A stretch of DNA of 64,000 bases. It comes from G965219965 sp965219965 (GTDB taxonomy: Bacteria; Pseudomonadota; Alphaproteobacteria; RS24). Within the stretch, counting starts at the first letter, position 1. Every line of letters starts with the position of its first letter. The notes under the pieces were generated by a model, which saw only the letters and a list, made by a program, of their open reading frames with translations, was not told where the DNA came from and did not search any database. Below, one piece after another: positions 1 to 9,166 of this stretch. Where the stretch lies: contig OZ244796.1 in assembly GCA_965219965.1 (NCBI GenBank), forward strand, positions 992,001 through 1,056,000, read 5' to 3'. The position numbers and the translations under genes were made by a program.

Positions 1-250
1 CCATCACAAAAGCATCATTGACCGATAGGCACACAATCGTGTCCACGCCTTTTGCGCGTAATGCATCGGCATTTTTCACATAGCCGGGCAAATGCTGGTT
101 AGAGCAAGTGGGCGTGAACGCGCCGGGCAAAGCAAAAAGCGCGACCGTTTTACCTGCAAAAACATCTGCTGTGGAAAGCGGCGCAGGGCCTGCATCGGAC
201 ATGTGCATGAAAGTCACATCGGGCAATTTGGCAGAAACTGAAATAGGCAT
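1..250 (-). CDS. Peroxiredoxin, Prx5/AhpE-like (partial, C-terminus beyond window)
   Basis: A thiol peroxidase that reduces H2O2 and organic peroxides in the cytoplasm. The 83 visible residues begin with ATG at 250, preceded by AAGGGAG on the minus strand. They contain the Prx5-type peroxidatic block PGAFTPTCSNQHLPGY with its catalytic Cys, followed by the start of the conserved VCLSVNDAFVM segment. The gene runs off the left edge, so whether a resolving Cys or a glutaredoxin domain is present cannot be seen. It lies 83 bases downstream of the DsbD-domain gene on the same strand and may be co-transcribed with it, which would make a small redox operon. The family is certain; the exact subfamily is likely. 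Confidence 0.9.
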   Translation of the reverse strand, partial: MPISVSAKLPDVTFMHMSDAGPAPLSTADVFAGKTVALFALPGAFTPTCSNQHLPGYVKNADALRAKGVDTIVCLSVNDAFVM

Positions 251-333
251 GATTTTCTCCCTTATTTATTTATGCGGCCACTATATCCGCGCAAGGCGAA
301 AAAGAAAAGCACCGAATTCTTTTACACCCGCCC

Positions 334-1281
334 CTAATTTTGCACATCAGGCGGAGCCACGCGCATAGTTTGGCGCACCGCACGGTTGCCATCGCGCAAA
401 ATAATTTCCAAAGCGCGGCCAATAAAGGGCATATCCAGCCCCGCTTGGGCGGGCATAGTAAGCAGAAAAGCCTGTCGGTCACGGCCTAAAATATGCGGGC
501 GGTCAAACATATCTAAAGGTGCGCCCGCAATAATCACATCAGGATTTTTCAAATCGCGCCCCGTGACCACCATATTCAAGGCCACGCCATCATAAGTCAG
601 GCTGGCCAGTTGCAAATTTTCATCCGCAGGCATGGGGTGACGGCGAAAAGATTGGCGCAATAATAAAGCAAGGCGCGGGTCTGCTTTTGCCAGCGCGGCC
701 ATATCGGCGGCAAGGGTAAAATTAAATTGCACGGGCAAGCAAATATCACGGCACACGCCTAAATCCACTTTAAGTTTAACGTGCATTTGCTCGCCGCGCC
801 GCAAGGGCATATTGCTATAAGCCAATTCCCCCGCTTTGGCATTGGGCGGGCGTTCGGCTTCAGGCAGCTCGGCGATATTTTTCGTCCGCACAGGTTTTAA
901 CGGCAAAGCAATAATGGTGCGGCTTTGATAACCGAAATAATCACCAACCATATCCTTAAAACGCAAAGGGGCTTCAAAAAGCGGCGTGAGGGGTTTGAAA
1001 TTAGCACTGCCCGTCCAATCAAAGCTGGGGCTGATGCCCGACGCGCCCGGATTTTTCCAATAAGTATGCCAACCAGCGGCCATTTTTAATTCCAGCCCCG
1101 CGCCCACGCGCCCATCGGGCAAGGGCGATAAAAACAGCCGCCCGCGCAACGCGCCTTTTTCCTGCCACGCGCTGACCAGCATATTATTGGCCAAAACGGG
1201 CGGTATGACGGCGAAAAATGCCAAAACCATAAGCAAAATACGGCTTATCGCCGCTATGGGGATTAAAGGAAACACGCTCAT
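334..1281 (-). CDS. Exported DsbD N-terminal (DsbD-alpha/DsbC-like) domain protein
   Basis: A 315-residue protein with an N-terminal hydrophobic signal segment (about residues 5-30, ending near ALA-like small residues), then an immunoglobulin-like domain of the DsbD N-terminal type. The visible hallmark is LGVCRDICLPVQF around the middle of the protein, the Cys pair that in DsbD-alpha passes electrons to periplasmic partners. The membrane and thioredoxin domains of full-length DsbD are absent, so it must receive electrons from another membrane protein. I chose ATG 1281 because it puts the signal peptide at the N-terminus; ATG 1299 is possible, and neither has a convincing ribosome site. It is divergent from yqgE and upstream of the peroxiredoxin gene. 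A role in periplasmic thiol or copper-protein redox is inferred. Confidence 0.8.
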   Translation of the reverse strand: MSVFPLIPIAAISRILLMVLAFFAVIPPVLANNMLVSAWQEKGALRGRLFLSPLPDGRVGAGLELKMAAGWHTYWKNPGASGISPSFDWTGSANFKPLTPLFEAPLRFKDMVGDYFGYQSRTIIALPLKPVRTKNIAELPEAERPPNAKAGELAYSNMPLRRGEQMHVKLKVDLGVCRDICLPVQFNFTLAADMAALAKADPRLALLLRQSFRRHPMPADENLQLASLTYDGVALNMVVTGRDLKNPDVIIAGAPLDMFDRPHILGRDRQAFLLTMPAQAGLDMPFIGRALEIILRDGNRAVRQTMRVAPPDVQN

Positions 1282-1362
1282 GCCCCTAGCATAGGCCATT
1301 TTTCTTAAATTGCATCTATTTCCGCATTTGCCCCTCAGTCTTATTGGGAGTAGTGTTGCCTT

Positions 1363-1941
1363 ATGGCATTTTCGCAAGAAGAGGGAAAAACACTGGCTGG
1401 CTCTTTATTGCTGGCCATGCCCGGCATGGGCGGGCCGCATTTTGACCATACGGTTCTTTATTTGCACGAACATAATGAGCAAGGCGCGATGGGTTTTGTT
1501 ATCAACCAACCGGCTGAGGACATCACCCTATCGGATATTGTTGAAAGCCTTAAATTGCCGCAAGCTGAAATGGCTCCCAATGCGCCTGTTTTTATTGGCG
1601 GGCCAGTGGATACGGGGCGCGGCTTTGTGTTGCATGATGGGGCTTATCAAGGCCAAAGCACGGCAACCAGCGCGAATGAACAAATTGGGGTGACGGCAAC
1701 TTTAGATGTGCTGGAAATGCTTTGCTCGCCTTCGCGCATTGCTAACGCGCTGACCATTTTGGGCTATTCGGGCTGGAGCGCGAACCAGCTTGAGCAAGAA
1801 TTGCAAGAAAATGCGTGGCTCGTCTGCCCATTTAATGCTGATTTAATTTTTTCCATCACACCAGAGCGCAAATATGAAGCAGGCATGGCACTTATGGGGA
1901 TTGATTTGGCAAAACTGAGTTCCGATTCCGGCTCGGCTTAG
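1363..1941 (+). CDS. yqgE: YqgE/AlgH family protein (UPF0301)
   Basis: A 192-residue cytoplasmic protein of the DUF179 family. It shows the family blocks AGSLLLAMPGM, DHTVLYLHEHNEQGAMG, GFVINQP, VFIGGPVDTGRGFVLH and, near the C-terminus, NAWLVCPFNADLIF. The biochemical role of the family is not firmly established; AlgH was first named in Pseudomonas alginate regulation. ATG 1363 is preceded by GGGAG at 1346-1350. The last 50 bases overlap the 3' end of the convergent membrane-protein gene. Length and motifs are normal for the family. Confidence 0.9.
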   Translation: MAFSQEEGKTLAGSLLLAMPGMGGPHFDHTVLYLHEHNEQGAMGFVINQPAEDITLSDIVESLKLPQAEMAPNAPVFIGGPVDTGRGFVLHDGAYQGQSTATSANEQIGVTATLDVLEMLCSPSRIANALTILGYSGWSANQLEQELQENAWLVCPFNADLIFSITPERKYEAGMALMGIDLAKLSSDSGSA

Positions 1942-2860
1942 GCTCGGCGAAACGATAAGATAAAATTGCGGCTAAACATAAAATGGCGGGCGCAAGCACA
2001 AAGGTGAGTTCTAAAATTTCAACCGTCGCCACGCCCATAAAAAATGGACGGAAATATAAAACAACCCATCCGACCATCGCCAAAAGCAAAATAATATCGG
2101 CCAATAAAACCACACTGCGCCAATAACGCCGTTCCACCCAAGGCATATATAACACCGCCCGATGGCCGAAAAAAATCGCCACGCCCAATATGAGAAACAT
2201 AAAACGCAAAGCAAAAAGCACATTATCAGGGCTGGAAATGACTGGCCATAAATGCCAGCGCAACCCCATTAAAACAATGACAATAAGCGCGATAATGGGC
2301 GGAAAAGCCAGCCTTTTGCGCGGGCTTTGCATAACCACAGGCAGGCACGCCAAAACCAAAATGGTAAGGCCAGCCAGCAAAAGGGTTTGGAATATGGCAT
2401 AACGTTCGGCCATAATTTCTTGATAAGGCGCACGCCACGCCCAAAAGCCAAGCCGTGAACCAATATCGCCAACAAGCACAAAACGTTTTATCTCGCCCGC
2501 CTGCAAAGCAATGTTAAATTGGCGCGGCTGGTCACGCTGGGCAATCATTTCTGAATCATCTGACGCAATAAGCCGCAAGGGATAGGTTTGGACTTTATCT
2601 GACGGGCGGCCTAAAAGCGCGTTGTGAAAAATATCGCGCTTTGAAATAAGCAAATGAAAATCAACGGGTGCTTTGCCCGTATTCTGCACAGCAAATTCAT
2701 GCCAATGCGGGGCAATGCGTTTTATATTGCGGGTTAAATTCATCACGCGCAATTCATCGCTCACCAAAACCGCATCAACGGCACGGGCGGGCATGGGCGC
2801 GAAAATCCCCGCGCTGAAAACCGCCAAAAGCACGCCAAAAAGAATAGAGCGCAAACTCAT
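1892..2860 (-). CDS. Membrane protein with periplasmic domain, possibly 7TMR-DISM-like
   Basis: A 322-residue protein not assigned to a firm family. A signal segment (residues 1-27) is followed by a periplasmic beta-rich domain of about 120 residues, then five clear hydrophobic helices from about residue 155 to 310 separated by short Arg-rich cytoplasmic loops, and a short basic tail. The layout, with a jelly-roll-like domain leading straight into a helix bundle, resembles the sensory input half of 7TMR-DISM proteins, but no output domain (GGDEF, histidine kinase or cyclase) follows. Its ATG overlaps the thrC stop by four bases (ATGA), so it is translationally coupled to thrC. The 3' end overlaps yqgE by 50 bases. 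Function unknown. Confidence 0.7.
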   Translation of the reverse strand: MSLRSILFGVLLAVFSAGIFAPMPARAVDAVLVSDELRVMNLTRNIKRIAPHWHEFAVQNTGKAPVDFHLLISKRDIFHNALLGRPSDKVQTYPLRLIASDDSEMIAQRDQPRQFNIALQAGEIKRFVLVGDIGSRLGFWAWRAPYQEIMAERYAIFQTLLLAGLTILVLACLPVVMQSPRKRLAFPPIIALIVIVLMGLRWHLWPVISSPDNVLFALRFMFLILGVAIFFGHRAVLYMPWVERRYWRSVVLLADIILLLAMVGWVVLYFRPFFMGVATVEILELTFVLAPAILCLAAILSYRFAEPKPSRNRNSVLPNQSP

Positions 2861-4260
2861 GCGGACACCCTGCCCGATTTTTGTAAAATATAATTTTGCG
2901 CGGTGGCTAAATCATTGGCGAGCAAATCTGTGCGTTCGGGCTTTTGCATTATATCCCCAATGCGCGGCGGCGCGGCAGGGGCTTGGCCGCATGCTTTTTT
3001 GACCGCATCTGGAAATTTCGCCGCATGGGCGGTGGCTAAAGACACAATCGGCATTGTGTCGGGCAAGTCAAAATGCTGAGCCGCCGCCACACCAATGGCC
3101 GAATGGGGGTCTAGCACCATGCCATTTTCATTTTTTATCCGCCGCATGGTGTCGGCCATTTGGGTTTCGTCCACCCGCATAGCAGAAAAATGTTTTTTAA
3201 TTTGCGCCAGCAAATCAGGCGGCAAGGTAAATTGCTTTTGCGCCGCAAGGTCGTCCATCAATCCACCGACCAGCGCGGCATTGCGGCCAGAGGCTTCAAA
3301 CAGCAAGCGTTCAAAATTAGACGATATTTGAATATCCATGCTGGGGCTGGCAGTGGCGACCACATCGCCAATCGCATAAATGCCCGTCTCCAAAGCGCGA
3401 ACTAAAATATCATTCACATTCGTGGCAATCATCAGCCCGCCTATAGGCAGTCCCATTTGCGCGGCGACAAAGCCAGCGAAAATATCGCCAAAATTACCTG
3501 TCGGCACACAAAAGGCAACGGGCTTTTGCGGCGCACCAATTTGCACAGCAGAGGTGAAATAATAAACCACCTGCGCCATCACCCGCGCCCAGTTGATAGA
3601 ATTCACTCCGGCCAAATGCACGCTTTGGCGAAAATCGGCATCATTAAACATGGCCTTCACCAATGCCTGACAATCATCAAATGTGCCTTGCACGGCAATG
3701 GCGTGAACATTGCTATGGGCAGGCGTGGTCATTTGCTTGCGCTGAACATCTGACACGCGCCCTTCGGGGTAAAAAATAAAAACATCTATGGCCTCGCGCC
3801 CGCCAAAGGCTTCAATCGCCGCCCCGCCCGTATCGCCCGACGTCGCGCCGACAATGGTGGCGCGTTGTTTGCGCTGGGCAAGAATTTCATCCATCAAACG
3901 GGCAAGGAGCTGCATGGCAATATCCTTAAAAGCCAAAGTCGGCCCGTGGAAAAGTTCCAGCACATATTCGCGCCCATTTAATGGCACAAGCGGGGCGACA
4001 TCTTTATGGGCAAAACACGCATAAGACTCGTTGATAATTTCCTGCAAACGGGCATCGGCAATTTCTCCACCAATAAAAGGCGCAAGCACTTCAAAAGCAA
4101 CTTGTGCATAAGGCTTGCCCGCAAAAGCAGCTATGCGGTCGGGCGCGATTTGCGGCCAGCTTTGCGGCACATAAAGCCCACCATCACTGGCCAGCCCGGC
4201 CAGTAATGTTTCTTCAAAATTCAAAATGGGTGCCGCGCCCCTTGTGCTGATATATTTCAC
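2857..4260 (-). CDS. thrC: Threonine synthase
   Basis: A PLP enzyme converting O-phosphohomoserine to threonine in the cytoplasm. At 467 residues from the chosen start it matches the usual length of the proteobacterial enzyme. The N-terminus KYISTRGAAP and the PLP-lysine block FHGPTLAFKDIAMQLL (Lys112) are diagnostic, and VGATSGDTGGAAIEAF is the phosphate-binding loop. I chose GTG 4260 because it gives the family's standard first residues and is preceded by AAGGCGAAG. An in-frame ATG at 4290 would lie inside surf1. The gene starts seven bases after the surf1 stop and so sits at the end of the cytochrome oxidase operon, an arrangement I know from other alphaproteobacteria. Confidence 0.95.
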   Translation of the reverse strand: MKYISTRGAAPILNFEETLLAGLASDGGLYVPQSWPQIAPDRIAAFAGKPYAQVAFEVLAPFIGGEIADARLQEIINESYACFAHKDVAPLVPLNGREYVLELFHGPTLAFKDIAMQLLARLMDEILAQRKQRATIVGATSGDTGGAAIEAFGGREAIDVFIFYPEGRVSDVQRKQMTTPAHSNVHAIAVQGTFDDCQALVKAMFNDADFRQSVHLAGVNSINWARVMAQVVYYFTSAVQIGAPQKPVAFCVPTGNFGDIFAGFVAAQMGLPIGGLMIATNVNDILVRALETGIYAIGDVVATASPSMDIQISSNFERLLFEASGRNAALVGGLMDDLAAQKQFTLPPDLLAQIKKHFSAMRVDETQMADTMRRIKNENGMVLDPHSAIGVAAAQHFDLPDTMPIVSLATAHAAKFPDAVKKACGQAPAAPPRIGDIMQKPERTDLLANDLATAQNYILQKSGRVSA

Positions 4261-4267
4261 CTTCGCC

Positions 4268-4987
4268 TTACCCTTTATTTTGCCCCGCATCAGGCGGCCT
4301 GATATGCCACAGAATAAATATAACCACAAATATCAAAGCAAGCCCATACCATGTCAGCGCATATTCCAAATGGCGATTGGGAAAGTGTCGCCGCGTCTGC
4401 CCGCCTAGCGGGAAACCCGCCGCCGTGCTTTTATCTGCATTGATAAAAAACCCCGCCGCATTATCAATCCCCATATTGGCGGCCATTGCGTCAATATCGC
4501 GCACAAACCAGAAATTATGATGCGGCTCATCGGGCGGGTCAAAGATACGCCGCTTGGCGGGCCAGCGCAAAAGGCCAGAAATGTTTTGTACCCCCGCCTC
4601 TTGGCGTATCGCATCACGCCCCCCATCTGGCACAAAGCCACGATTAACCAGCACCACGCCGCCGCTTGTTAACATAAAAGGGGTGATAATCTGCGCCCCC
4701 TTCTGGCCATTAACGGGCGGGCTGTGCCAAAACTGCGCTTTGGCATGGTCAAATTGCCCCGTCGCATATACGCGGCGATACTCGTAACTATTGCGAGTCA
4801 TGTGCGGCCAATTTGTTATGGGCGGCAAAGCCATAGGCGAGGCGTGCAACCGCGCTTCAATGCGGGCAAGTAAATTTTCTTTCCAATCGCGCCTTTGCAT
4901 TTGCCAATGGCCTAGCCCAAGCAAAACGGGCAAAATGGCAAGCAGAAAAAGGCTCGGCAAAACCCGCAAGCGCAATTTATTTTTCAT
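4268..4987 (-). CDS. SURF1-family cytochrome oxidase assembly protein
   Basis: A 239-residue inner-membrane protein that helps insert heme a into oxidase subunit I. It has the family's two-helix topology: an N-terminal helix (about residues 8-28, PSLFLLAILPVLLGLGHWQ) followed by the RRxWK motif, a large periplasmic domain containing the YRRVYATGQFD and GVVLVNRGFVP blocks, and a C-terminal helix (YALTWYGLALIFVVIFILW) preceded by the HLEYALTWYGLA signature. It lies between coxC and thrC on the same strand with short spacers. Length and both ends are normal. Confidence 0.93.
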   Translation of the reverse strand: MKNKLRLRVLPSLFLLAILPVLLGLGHWQMQRRDWKENLLARIEARLHASPMALPPITNWPHMTRNSYEYRRVYATGQFDHAKAQFWHSPPVNGQKGAQIITPFMLTSGGVVLVNRGFVPDGGRDAIRQEAGVQNISGLLRWPAKRRIFDPPDEPHHNFWFVRDIDAMAANMGIDNAAGFFINADKSTAAGFPLGGQTRRHFPNRHLEYALTWYGLALIFVVIFILWHIRPPDAGQNKG

Positions 4988-4999
4988 TTAATTGGCCAT

Positions 5000-5833
5000 T
5001 TAATGCGCCGCACCACTGCCCGCGCCGATAACATAAATCACCACAAAGAGGAACAGCCAAACCACATCAACAAAATGCCAATACCATGCGGCGGCTTCAA
5101 AACCAAAATGTTGCTCTTTGGTAAAATCACCGCGCAAAGCGCGGATAAAACAAACCAATAGGAAAATCGTGCCGACAATCACATGAAAGCCGTGAAAACC
5201 CGTTGCCATGTAAAAAGTCGCGCCATAAATATGACCCGAAAAACCAAAACCCGCATGGGCATATTCATAAGCCTGAAAGGCAGAAAACAACGCGCCCAGC
5301 GCAATGGTCAAAGCCAACCCCCATTTCAGCCCCTTGCGGTCACCATTTTGCAAAGCATGATGCGCCCATGTCACCGTTGTGCCAGAAGTGAGCAAAATCA
5401 GCGTATTGATAAGCGGTAAATGCCATGGGTCAAAAGTTTGTATATCTTTGGGCGGCCAAACCCCGCCTGTTAGCTCCGTGCGTGACACTTGCGCCAGCTC
5501 GCCCGGGAAAAGGCTGGCATCAAAATATGCCCAAAACCACGCGACAAAAAACATCACTTCAGAAACAATGAACATAATCATGCCATAGCGCAAGTGCAGT
5601 TGCACCACTGGCGTATGGTCGCCGCCATTGGCTTCGCGCACCACATCGCGCCACCAGCCATACATCACATAAAGCATGCCAGCCAAACCAATATATAAAA
5701 TCCATGAACCATAATCGTGAAATGACAGCACCGCGCCAATGGTTAAAATAAGCGCGAAAACAGACGCGATAAATGGCCACGGGCTTGGATTAACTAAATG
5801 GTAATCGTGATTTTTAGCATGTGCATCAGCCAT
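5000..5833 (-). CDS. coxC: Cytochrome c oxidase subunit III
   Basis: A 277-residue subunit of the aa3-type oxidase with seven predicted membrane helices. The N-terminus has HAKNHDYHLVNPSPWP, typical of subunit III, followed by VSEVMFFVAWFWAYFDASL with the conserved Glu. The C-terminus shows GFHGFHVIVGTIFL and AAWYWHFVDVVWLFLF. It binds lipid and stabilises subunit I rather than carrying redox centres. ATG 5833 follows AAAGGGAAAA on the minus strand. It lies between ctaG and surf1 in the oxidase operon. Confidence 0.97.
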   Translation of the reverse strand: MADAHAKNHDYHLVNPSPWPFIASVFALILTIGAVLSFHDYGSWILYIGLAGMLYVMYGWWRDVVREANGGDHTPVVQLHLRYGMIMFIVSEVMFFVAWFWAYFDASLFPGELAQVSRTELTGGVWPPKDIQTFDPWHLPLINTLILLTSGTTVTWAHHALQNGDRKGLKWGLALTIALGALFSAFQAYEYAHAGFGFSGHIYGATFYMATGFHGFHVIVGTIFLLVCFIRALRGDFTKEQHFGFEAAAWYWHFVDVVWLFLFVVIYVIGAGSGAAH

Positions 5834-5846
5834 GATATTTTCCCTT

Positions 5847-6419
5847 TCATCCTTTCGGGGCGGCGGGCGATTTATCGGCCACCTGTTTTGTTTTGAAAAA
5901 TGTATAAGAAAGCGTGATGGTTTTCACATCATTCATTTCCGCATCATTGACAATTTCTGGATCAATGAAAAAAGTCACGGGCATTTCAACCGTCTGGCCG
6001 GATTGTAAAACCTGATCGGTAAAACAAAAGCACTCAATTTTAGAAAAATAAGCCCCCGCCTTTTGCGGCACAACATTAAAGCTCGCCGTGCCAGTAATGG
6101 CTTTATCGGTCGGATTATGGGCGGTGTAAAAGGCCAGCCCCGTTTCACCAATTTTCACATTTATATCGGGCGGGGCTTCAAACTGCCATGGCATGGCACG
6201 GCTCACGCCCGCATCAAATTCAATGCGTATCACGCGCTCACCTTTGACTATAGGCGCGATTTCTGCCCTTTGGGTTGTGCCGCCATAGCCCGTGACGCGG
6301 CAAAATAAATCATAAAGCGGCACAGAAGCGGCCACCAGCCCGCCCATCACAAACAGCACGCCAAAGCACAGCCCCAAAGTGCGCCGCGTTTGTTTTATTT
6401 TATTTGCCCTATCACTCAT
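5847..6419 (-). CDS. ctaG: Cytochrome c oxidase assembly protein CtaG (Cox11)
   Basis: A copper chaperone that delivers Cu to the CuB site of subunit I. It has 190 residues: a basic N-terminus, one membrane helix (about residues 14-34), then a periplasmic Ig-like domain. The copper-binding motif IECFCFTDQ (CFCF) and the flanking FFIDPEI block are visible, as is VPLYDLFCRVTGYGGT just after the helix. The gene follows coxF and precedes coxC with 13-base spacing. Normal for the Cox11 family. Confidence 0.96.
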   Translation of the reverse strand: MSDRANKIKQTRRTLGLCFGVLFVMGGLVAASVPLYDLFCRVTGYGGTTQRAEIAPIVKGERVIRIEFDAGVSRAMPWQFEAPPDINVKIGETGLAFYTAHNPTDKAITGTASFNVVPQKAGAYFSKIECFCFTDQVLQSGQTVEMPVTFFIDPEIVNDAEMNDVKTITLSYTFFKTKQVADKSPAAPKG

Positions 6420-6427
6420 CTTTTGCC

Positions 6428-6607
6428 TTAAAGCGGTCGGTTAAATATATCGGCGGCATTATCGCCCAGCCGAATAATGGTTACGAGAAAAAACAGCACC
6501 ACAAAGCCGCCAAGCAACAGACCCGTAATCCGCGCACGGGCGCGGCGAGTGGCTAATAAGCCCGCGCTCCAAATGGGTGTGTCTTGCGGTTTTGACTTTT
6601 TATCCAT
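6428..6607 (-). CDS. coxF: CoxF-like small membrane protein
   Basis: A 59-residue reading frame in the gap between ctaB and ctaG. It starts at ATG 6607, four bases after the ctaB stop, and ends TAA at 6430-6428. It begins MDKKSKPQDTPIWSAG, has a basic RRARAR stretch, one hydrophobic helix (LLLGGFVVLFFLVTIIRLG) and ends in NRPL. That pattern (basic patch, helix with VTIxRLG, C-terminal NRPL) is what I know of the short CoxF proteins found at this spot in alphaproteobacterial oxidase operons. The role is presumed to be oxidase assembly or stability. Placement and ending make it very likely real. Confidence 0.85.
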   Translation of the reverse strand: MDKKSKPQDTPIWSAGLLATRRARARITGLLLGGFVVLFFLVTIIRLGDNAADIFNRPL

Positions 6608-6611
6608 CGCC

Positions 6612-7523
6612 CTATCCTATTAACATATCTGCCGGCAAAGCGGCGAAAAGCAAAAATAAGTAAAAAATGGAATAAGCAAAAAGCAAACCCGATGCCCGCC
6701 GCCATTCCGTTTCACTGGCACAGAAAAGCCATGCGGCCAGCGCGATAAAAATCACATTCAGCACCCCCGCACAAAGGGCGTAAAATAATCCGGCAAAGCC
6801 GAGCGCGAAGGGCAACATGGCCACCGCGCCCAGCACCAGTGCGTAAAGCAAAATTTGCGCCCGTGTATGGCGTTCACCTGCCGTCACGGGCAACATAGGC
6901 ACCCCCGCCGCGCTATATTCACGCGATTTAAGCAAAGCCAAAGCCCAAAAATGCGGCGGCGTCCAAAAAAAGATAATGGCAAATAGCACTATCGGATAAA
7001 GGCTCAACGCCCCGCCCGCAACCAGCCAGCCTATGACGGGCGGAAAAGCCCCCGCCGCCCCGCCAATAACGATATTTTGCGGCGTGGCGCGTTTGAGCCA
7101 CATGGTATAAACCACCGCATAAAAGAAAATAGTAAAGGCGAGCAATCCCGCCGCCGCCCAGCTGATAAAAACGCCCAAGCAAAAAACCGACAGCCCCGCC
7201 AGCCATAAGCCAAAAGACAAAGCCGCGCCGCGCTCTACGCGCCCTGATGGAATGGGACGGCTTTTTGTGCGCGTCATTTGCGCGTCAATATCGGCATCAT
7301 ACCACATATTTAACGCCCCCGACGCACCTGCCCCTGCGGCAATTAACACCAAACCAGCAAAAGCCATAATCGGATGCACACCCTGCGGGGCGACAATCAT
7401 ACCAATGAGCGCGGTGAAAACCACCAGCGACATGACACGGGGTTTGAGCAATTCAAAATAATCAGCCGCTGTGGCCGCATCTGCACGGGTGAGAGGCGGG
7501 TGATTTTGAACGGCATTATCCAT
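6612..7523 (-). CDS. ctaB: Protoheme IX farnesyltransferase (heme O synthase)
   Basis: A UbiA-superfamily membrane enzyme that farnesylates heme b to heme O, the first step to heme A for the oxidase. It has 303 residues and about nine helices. The first aspartate motif is ALNMWYDADIDAQMTRTKSR, and RPIPSG follows. The second polar loop has TPPHFWALAL, diagnostic of CtaB/CyoE rather than UbiA. I use ATG 7523, preceded by GGGGG; a TTG one codon upstream is the alternative. It lies between coxA and coxF in the operon. Confidence 0.96.
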   Translation of the reverse strand: MDNAVQNHPPLTRADAATAADYFELLKPRVMSLVVFTALIGMIVAPQGVHPIMAFAGLVLIAAGAGASGALNMWYDADIDAQMTRTKSRPIPSGRVERGAALSFGLWLAGLSVFCLGVFISWAAAGLLAFTIFFYAVVYTMWLKRATPQNIVIGGAAGAFPPVIGWLVAGGALSLYPIVLFAIIFFWTPPHFWALALLKSREYSAAGVPMLPVTAGERHTRAQILLYALVLGAVAMLPFALGFAGLFYALCAGVLNVIFIALAAWLFCASETEWRRASGLLFAYSIFYLFLLFAALPADMLIG

Positions 7524-7532
7524 CAAAGCCCC

Positions 7533-9143
7533 CTATTTGATTTTCGGCAGTTTACTAAATTGGTGGAAAGGCGGCGGCGAGCTAAGCGTCCATTCCAAAG
7601 TGGTCGCGCCCTCGCCCCATGGATTATTGTCGGCCTTTTCACCGCGCACAAAAGCATGGAACACGCCGAATAAAAATATCAGCACGCCAAAAGCGGAAAT
7701 GTAACTGCCAATGGAAGAAACCATATTCCACCCCGCATAGGCATCGGGGTAATCGGCATAGCGGCGCGGCATACCCGCCAGCCCTAAAAAGTGCTGTGGG
7801 AAGAAAACCAAATTCACGCCAATGAATGTCACCCAAAAATGCAACTTGCCGATAAATTCAGAATAATTCACGCCAAACATTTTGCTAAACCAATAATACC
7901 AGCCCGCGAAAATGGCAAAAACCGCCCCCAGTGACAGCACATAATGGAAATGCGCGACAATGAAATATGTGTCGTGGTAAGCGCGGTCCACACCTGCATT
8001 GGCCATCATCACACCTGTGACGCCGCCCAGCGTAAAGAGGAAAATAAAGCCAATCGCCCACACCATAGGCGTGCGGAATTGAATAGAGCCGCCCCACATG
8101 GTCGCCAGCCATGAGAAAATTTTAATCCCCGTTGGCACAGCAATGACCATCGTTGCGGCAGAAAAATAGGCTTGCGCGTTAAACGACATGCCCACTGTGA
8201 ACATGTGATGCGCCCACACAATGCACCCCACCCCGCCAATCGTCACCATCGCATAGGCCATGCCGAGATAGCCAAAAACGGGCTTGCGCGAAAAGGTGGA
8301 TACAATGTGCGACACAATGCCAAAGCCGGGCAGAATAAGCACATAAACTTCTGGATGTCCGAAAAACCAAAATAAATGCTGATATAAAATCGGGTCACCC
8401 CCGCCTGCGGGGTCAAAAAATGTTGTGCCGAAATTGCGGTCGGTCAGCAACATGGTAATGGCTCCAGCCAGCACGGGCAGAGTCATCAGCAATAAAAACG
8501 CCGTGACCAGCAAAGACCAAACAAAAAGCGGCATTTTGTGCATAGTCATGCCCGGCGCACGCATATTCAAAATCGTGGTGATGAAATTTATCGCGCCCAA
8601 AATAGAAGACGCACCGGCCACATGTAGCGAGAAAATAGCCAAATCCATTGCCGGCCCGGGTTGGGCGGTGGTGGAAAGCGGCGGATAAACCGTCCAGCCG
8701 CCGCCTACGCCTGTATTGCCCGGCGGGCCTTCTACGAAAATAGATGTGACCAGCAAAATCAGCGCGACAGGCAAAAGCCAAAAGGAGATATTATTCATAC
8801 GCGGAAAGGCCATATCGGGCGCACCAATCATAATTGGCACAAACCAGTTGCCAAAGCCGCCAATCACGGCGGGCATGACAACAAAAAACACCATGATAAG
8901 CCCGTGACCCGTCACCAGCACATTAAATAAATGATAATCGCCGCCCAAAATTCCATCGCCCGGGCTTTGCAATTCCATCCGCATTAAAACCGACATCGCC
9001 CCACCAATAATACCGCCAATAATGGCGAATATCAGATACATGGTGCCAATATCTTTGTGATTGGTTGAGTAAAGATAACGCTTCCACCCTGTTGGATGGG
9101 CGTCATGCTGGTCGTCATCTTGTGCTGTCATATCCGTTGCCAT
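7533..9143 (-). CDS. coxA: Cytochrome c oxidase subunit I
   Basis: The catalytic subunit (536 residues, twelve helices) carrying heme a and the heme a3-CuB centre. Visible landmarks are the N-terminal YSTNHKDIGTMYLIF, the low-spin heme ligand region VTGHGLIMVFF, the D-channel and Tyr-His crosslink block FGHPEVYVLILPGFG (Glu and Tyr present, so an A1-type oxidase), and HDTYFIVAHFHYVLS with the heme His ligands. All are intact, so this should be a proton-pumping aa3 enzyme. GGAGAG precedes ATG 9143. It follows coxB by 23 bases. Confidence 0.98.
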   Translation of the reverse strand: MATDMTAQDDDQHDAHPTGWKRYLYSTNHKDIGTMYLIFAIIGGIIGGAMSVLMRMELQSPGDGILGGDYHLFNVLVTGHGLIMVFFVVMPAVIGGFGNWFVPIMIGAPDMAFPRMNNISFWLLPVALILLVTSIFVEGPPGNTGVGGGWTVYPPLSTTAQPGPAMDLAIFSLHVAGASSILGAINFITTILNMRAPGMTMHKMPLFVWSLLVTAFLLLMTLPVLAGAITMLLTDRNFGTTFFDPAGGGDPILYQHLFWFFGHPEVYVLILPGFGIVSHIVSTFSRKPVFGYLGMAYAMVTIGGVGCIVWAHHMFTVGMSFNAQAYFSAATMVIAVPTGIKIFSWLATMWGGSIQFRTPMVWAIGFIFLFTLGGVTGVMMANAGVDRAYHDTYFIVAHFHYVLSLGAVFAIFAGWYYWFSKMFGVNYSEFIGKLHFWVTFIGVNLVFFPQHFLGLAGMPRRYADYPDAYAGWNMVSSIGSYISAFGVLIFLFGVFHAFVRGEKADNNPWGEGATTLEWTLSSPPPFHQFSKLPKIK

Positions 9144-9166
9144 TTTTCTCTCCGATAATTGCGCCG

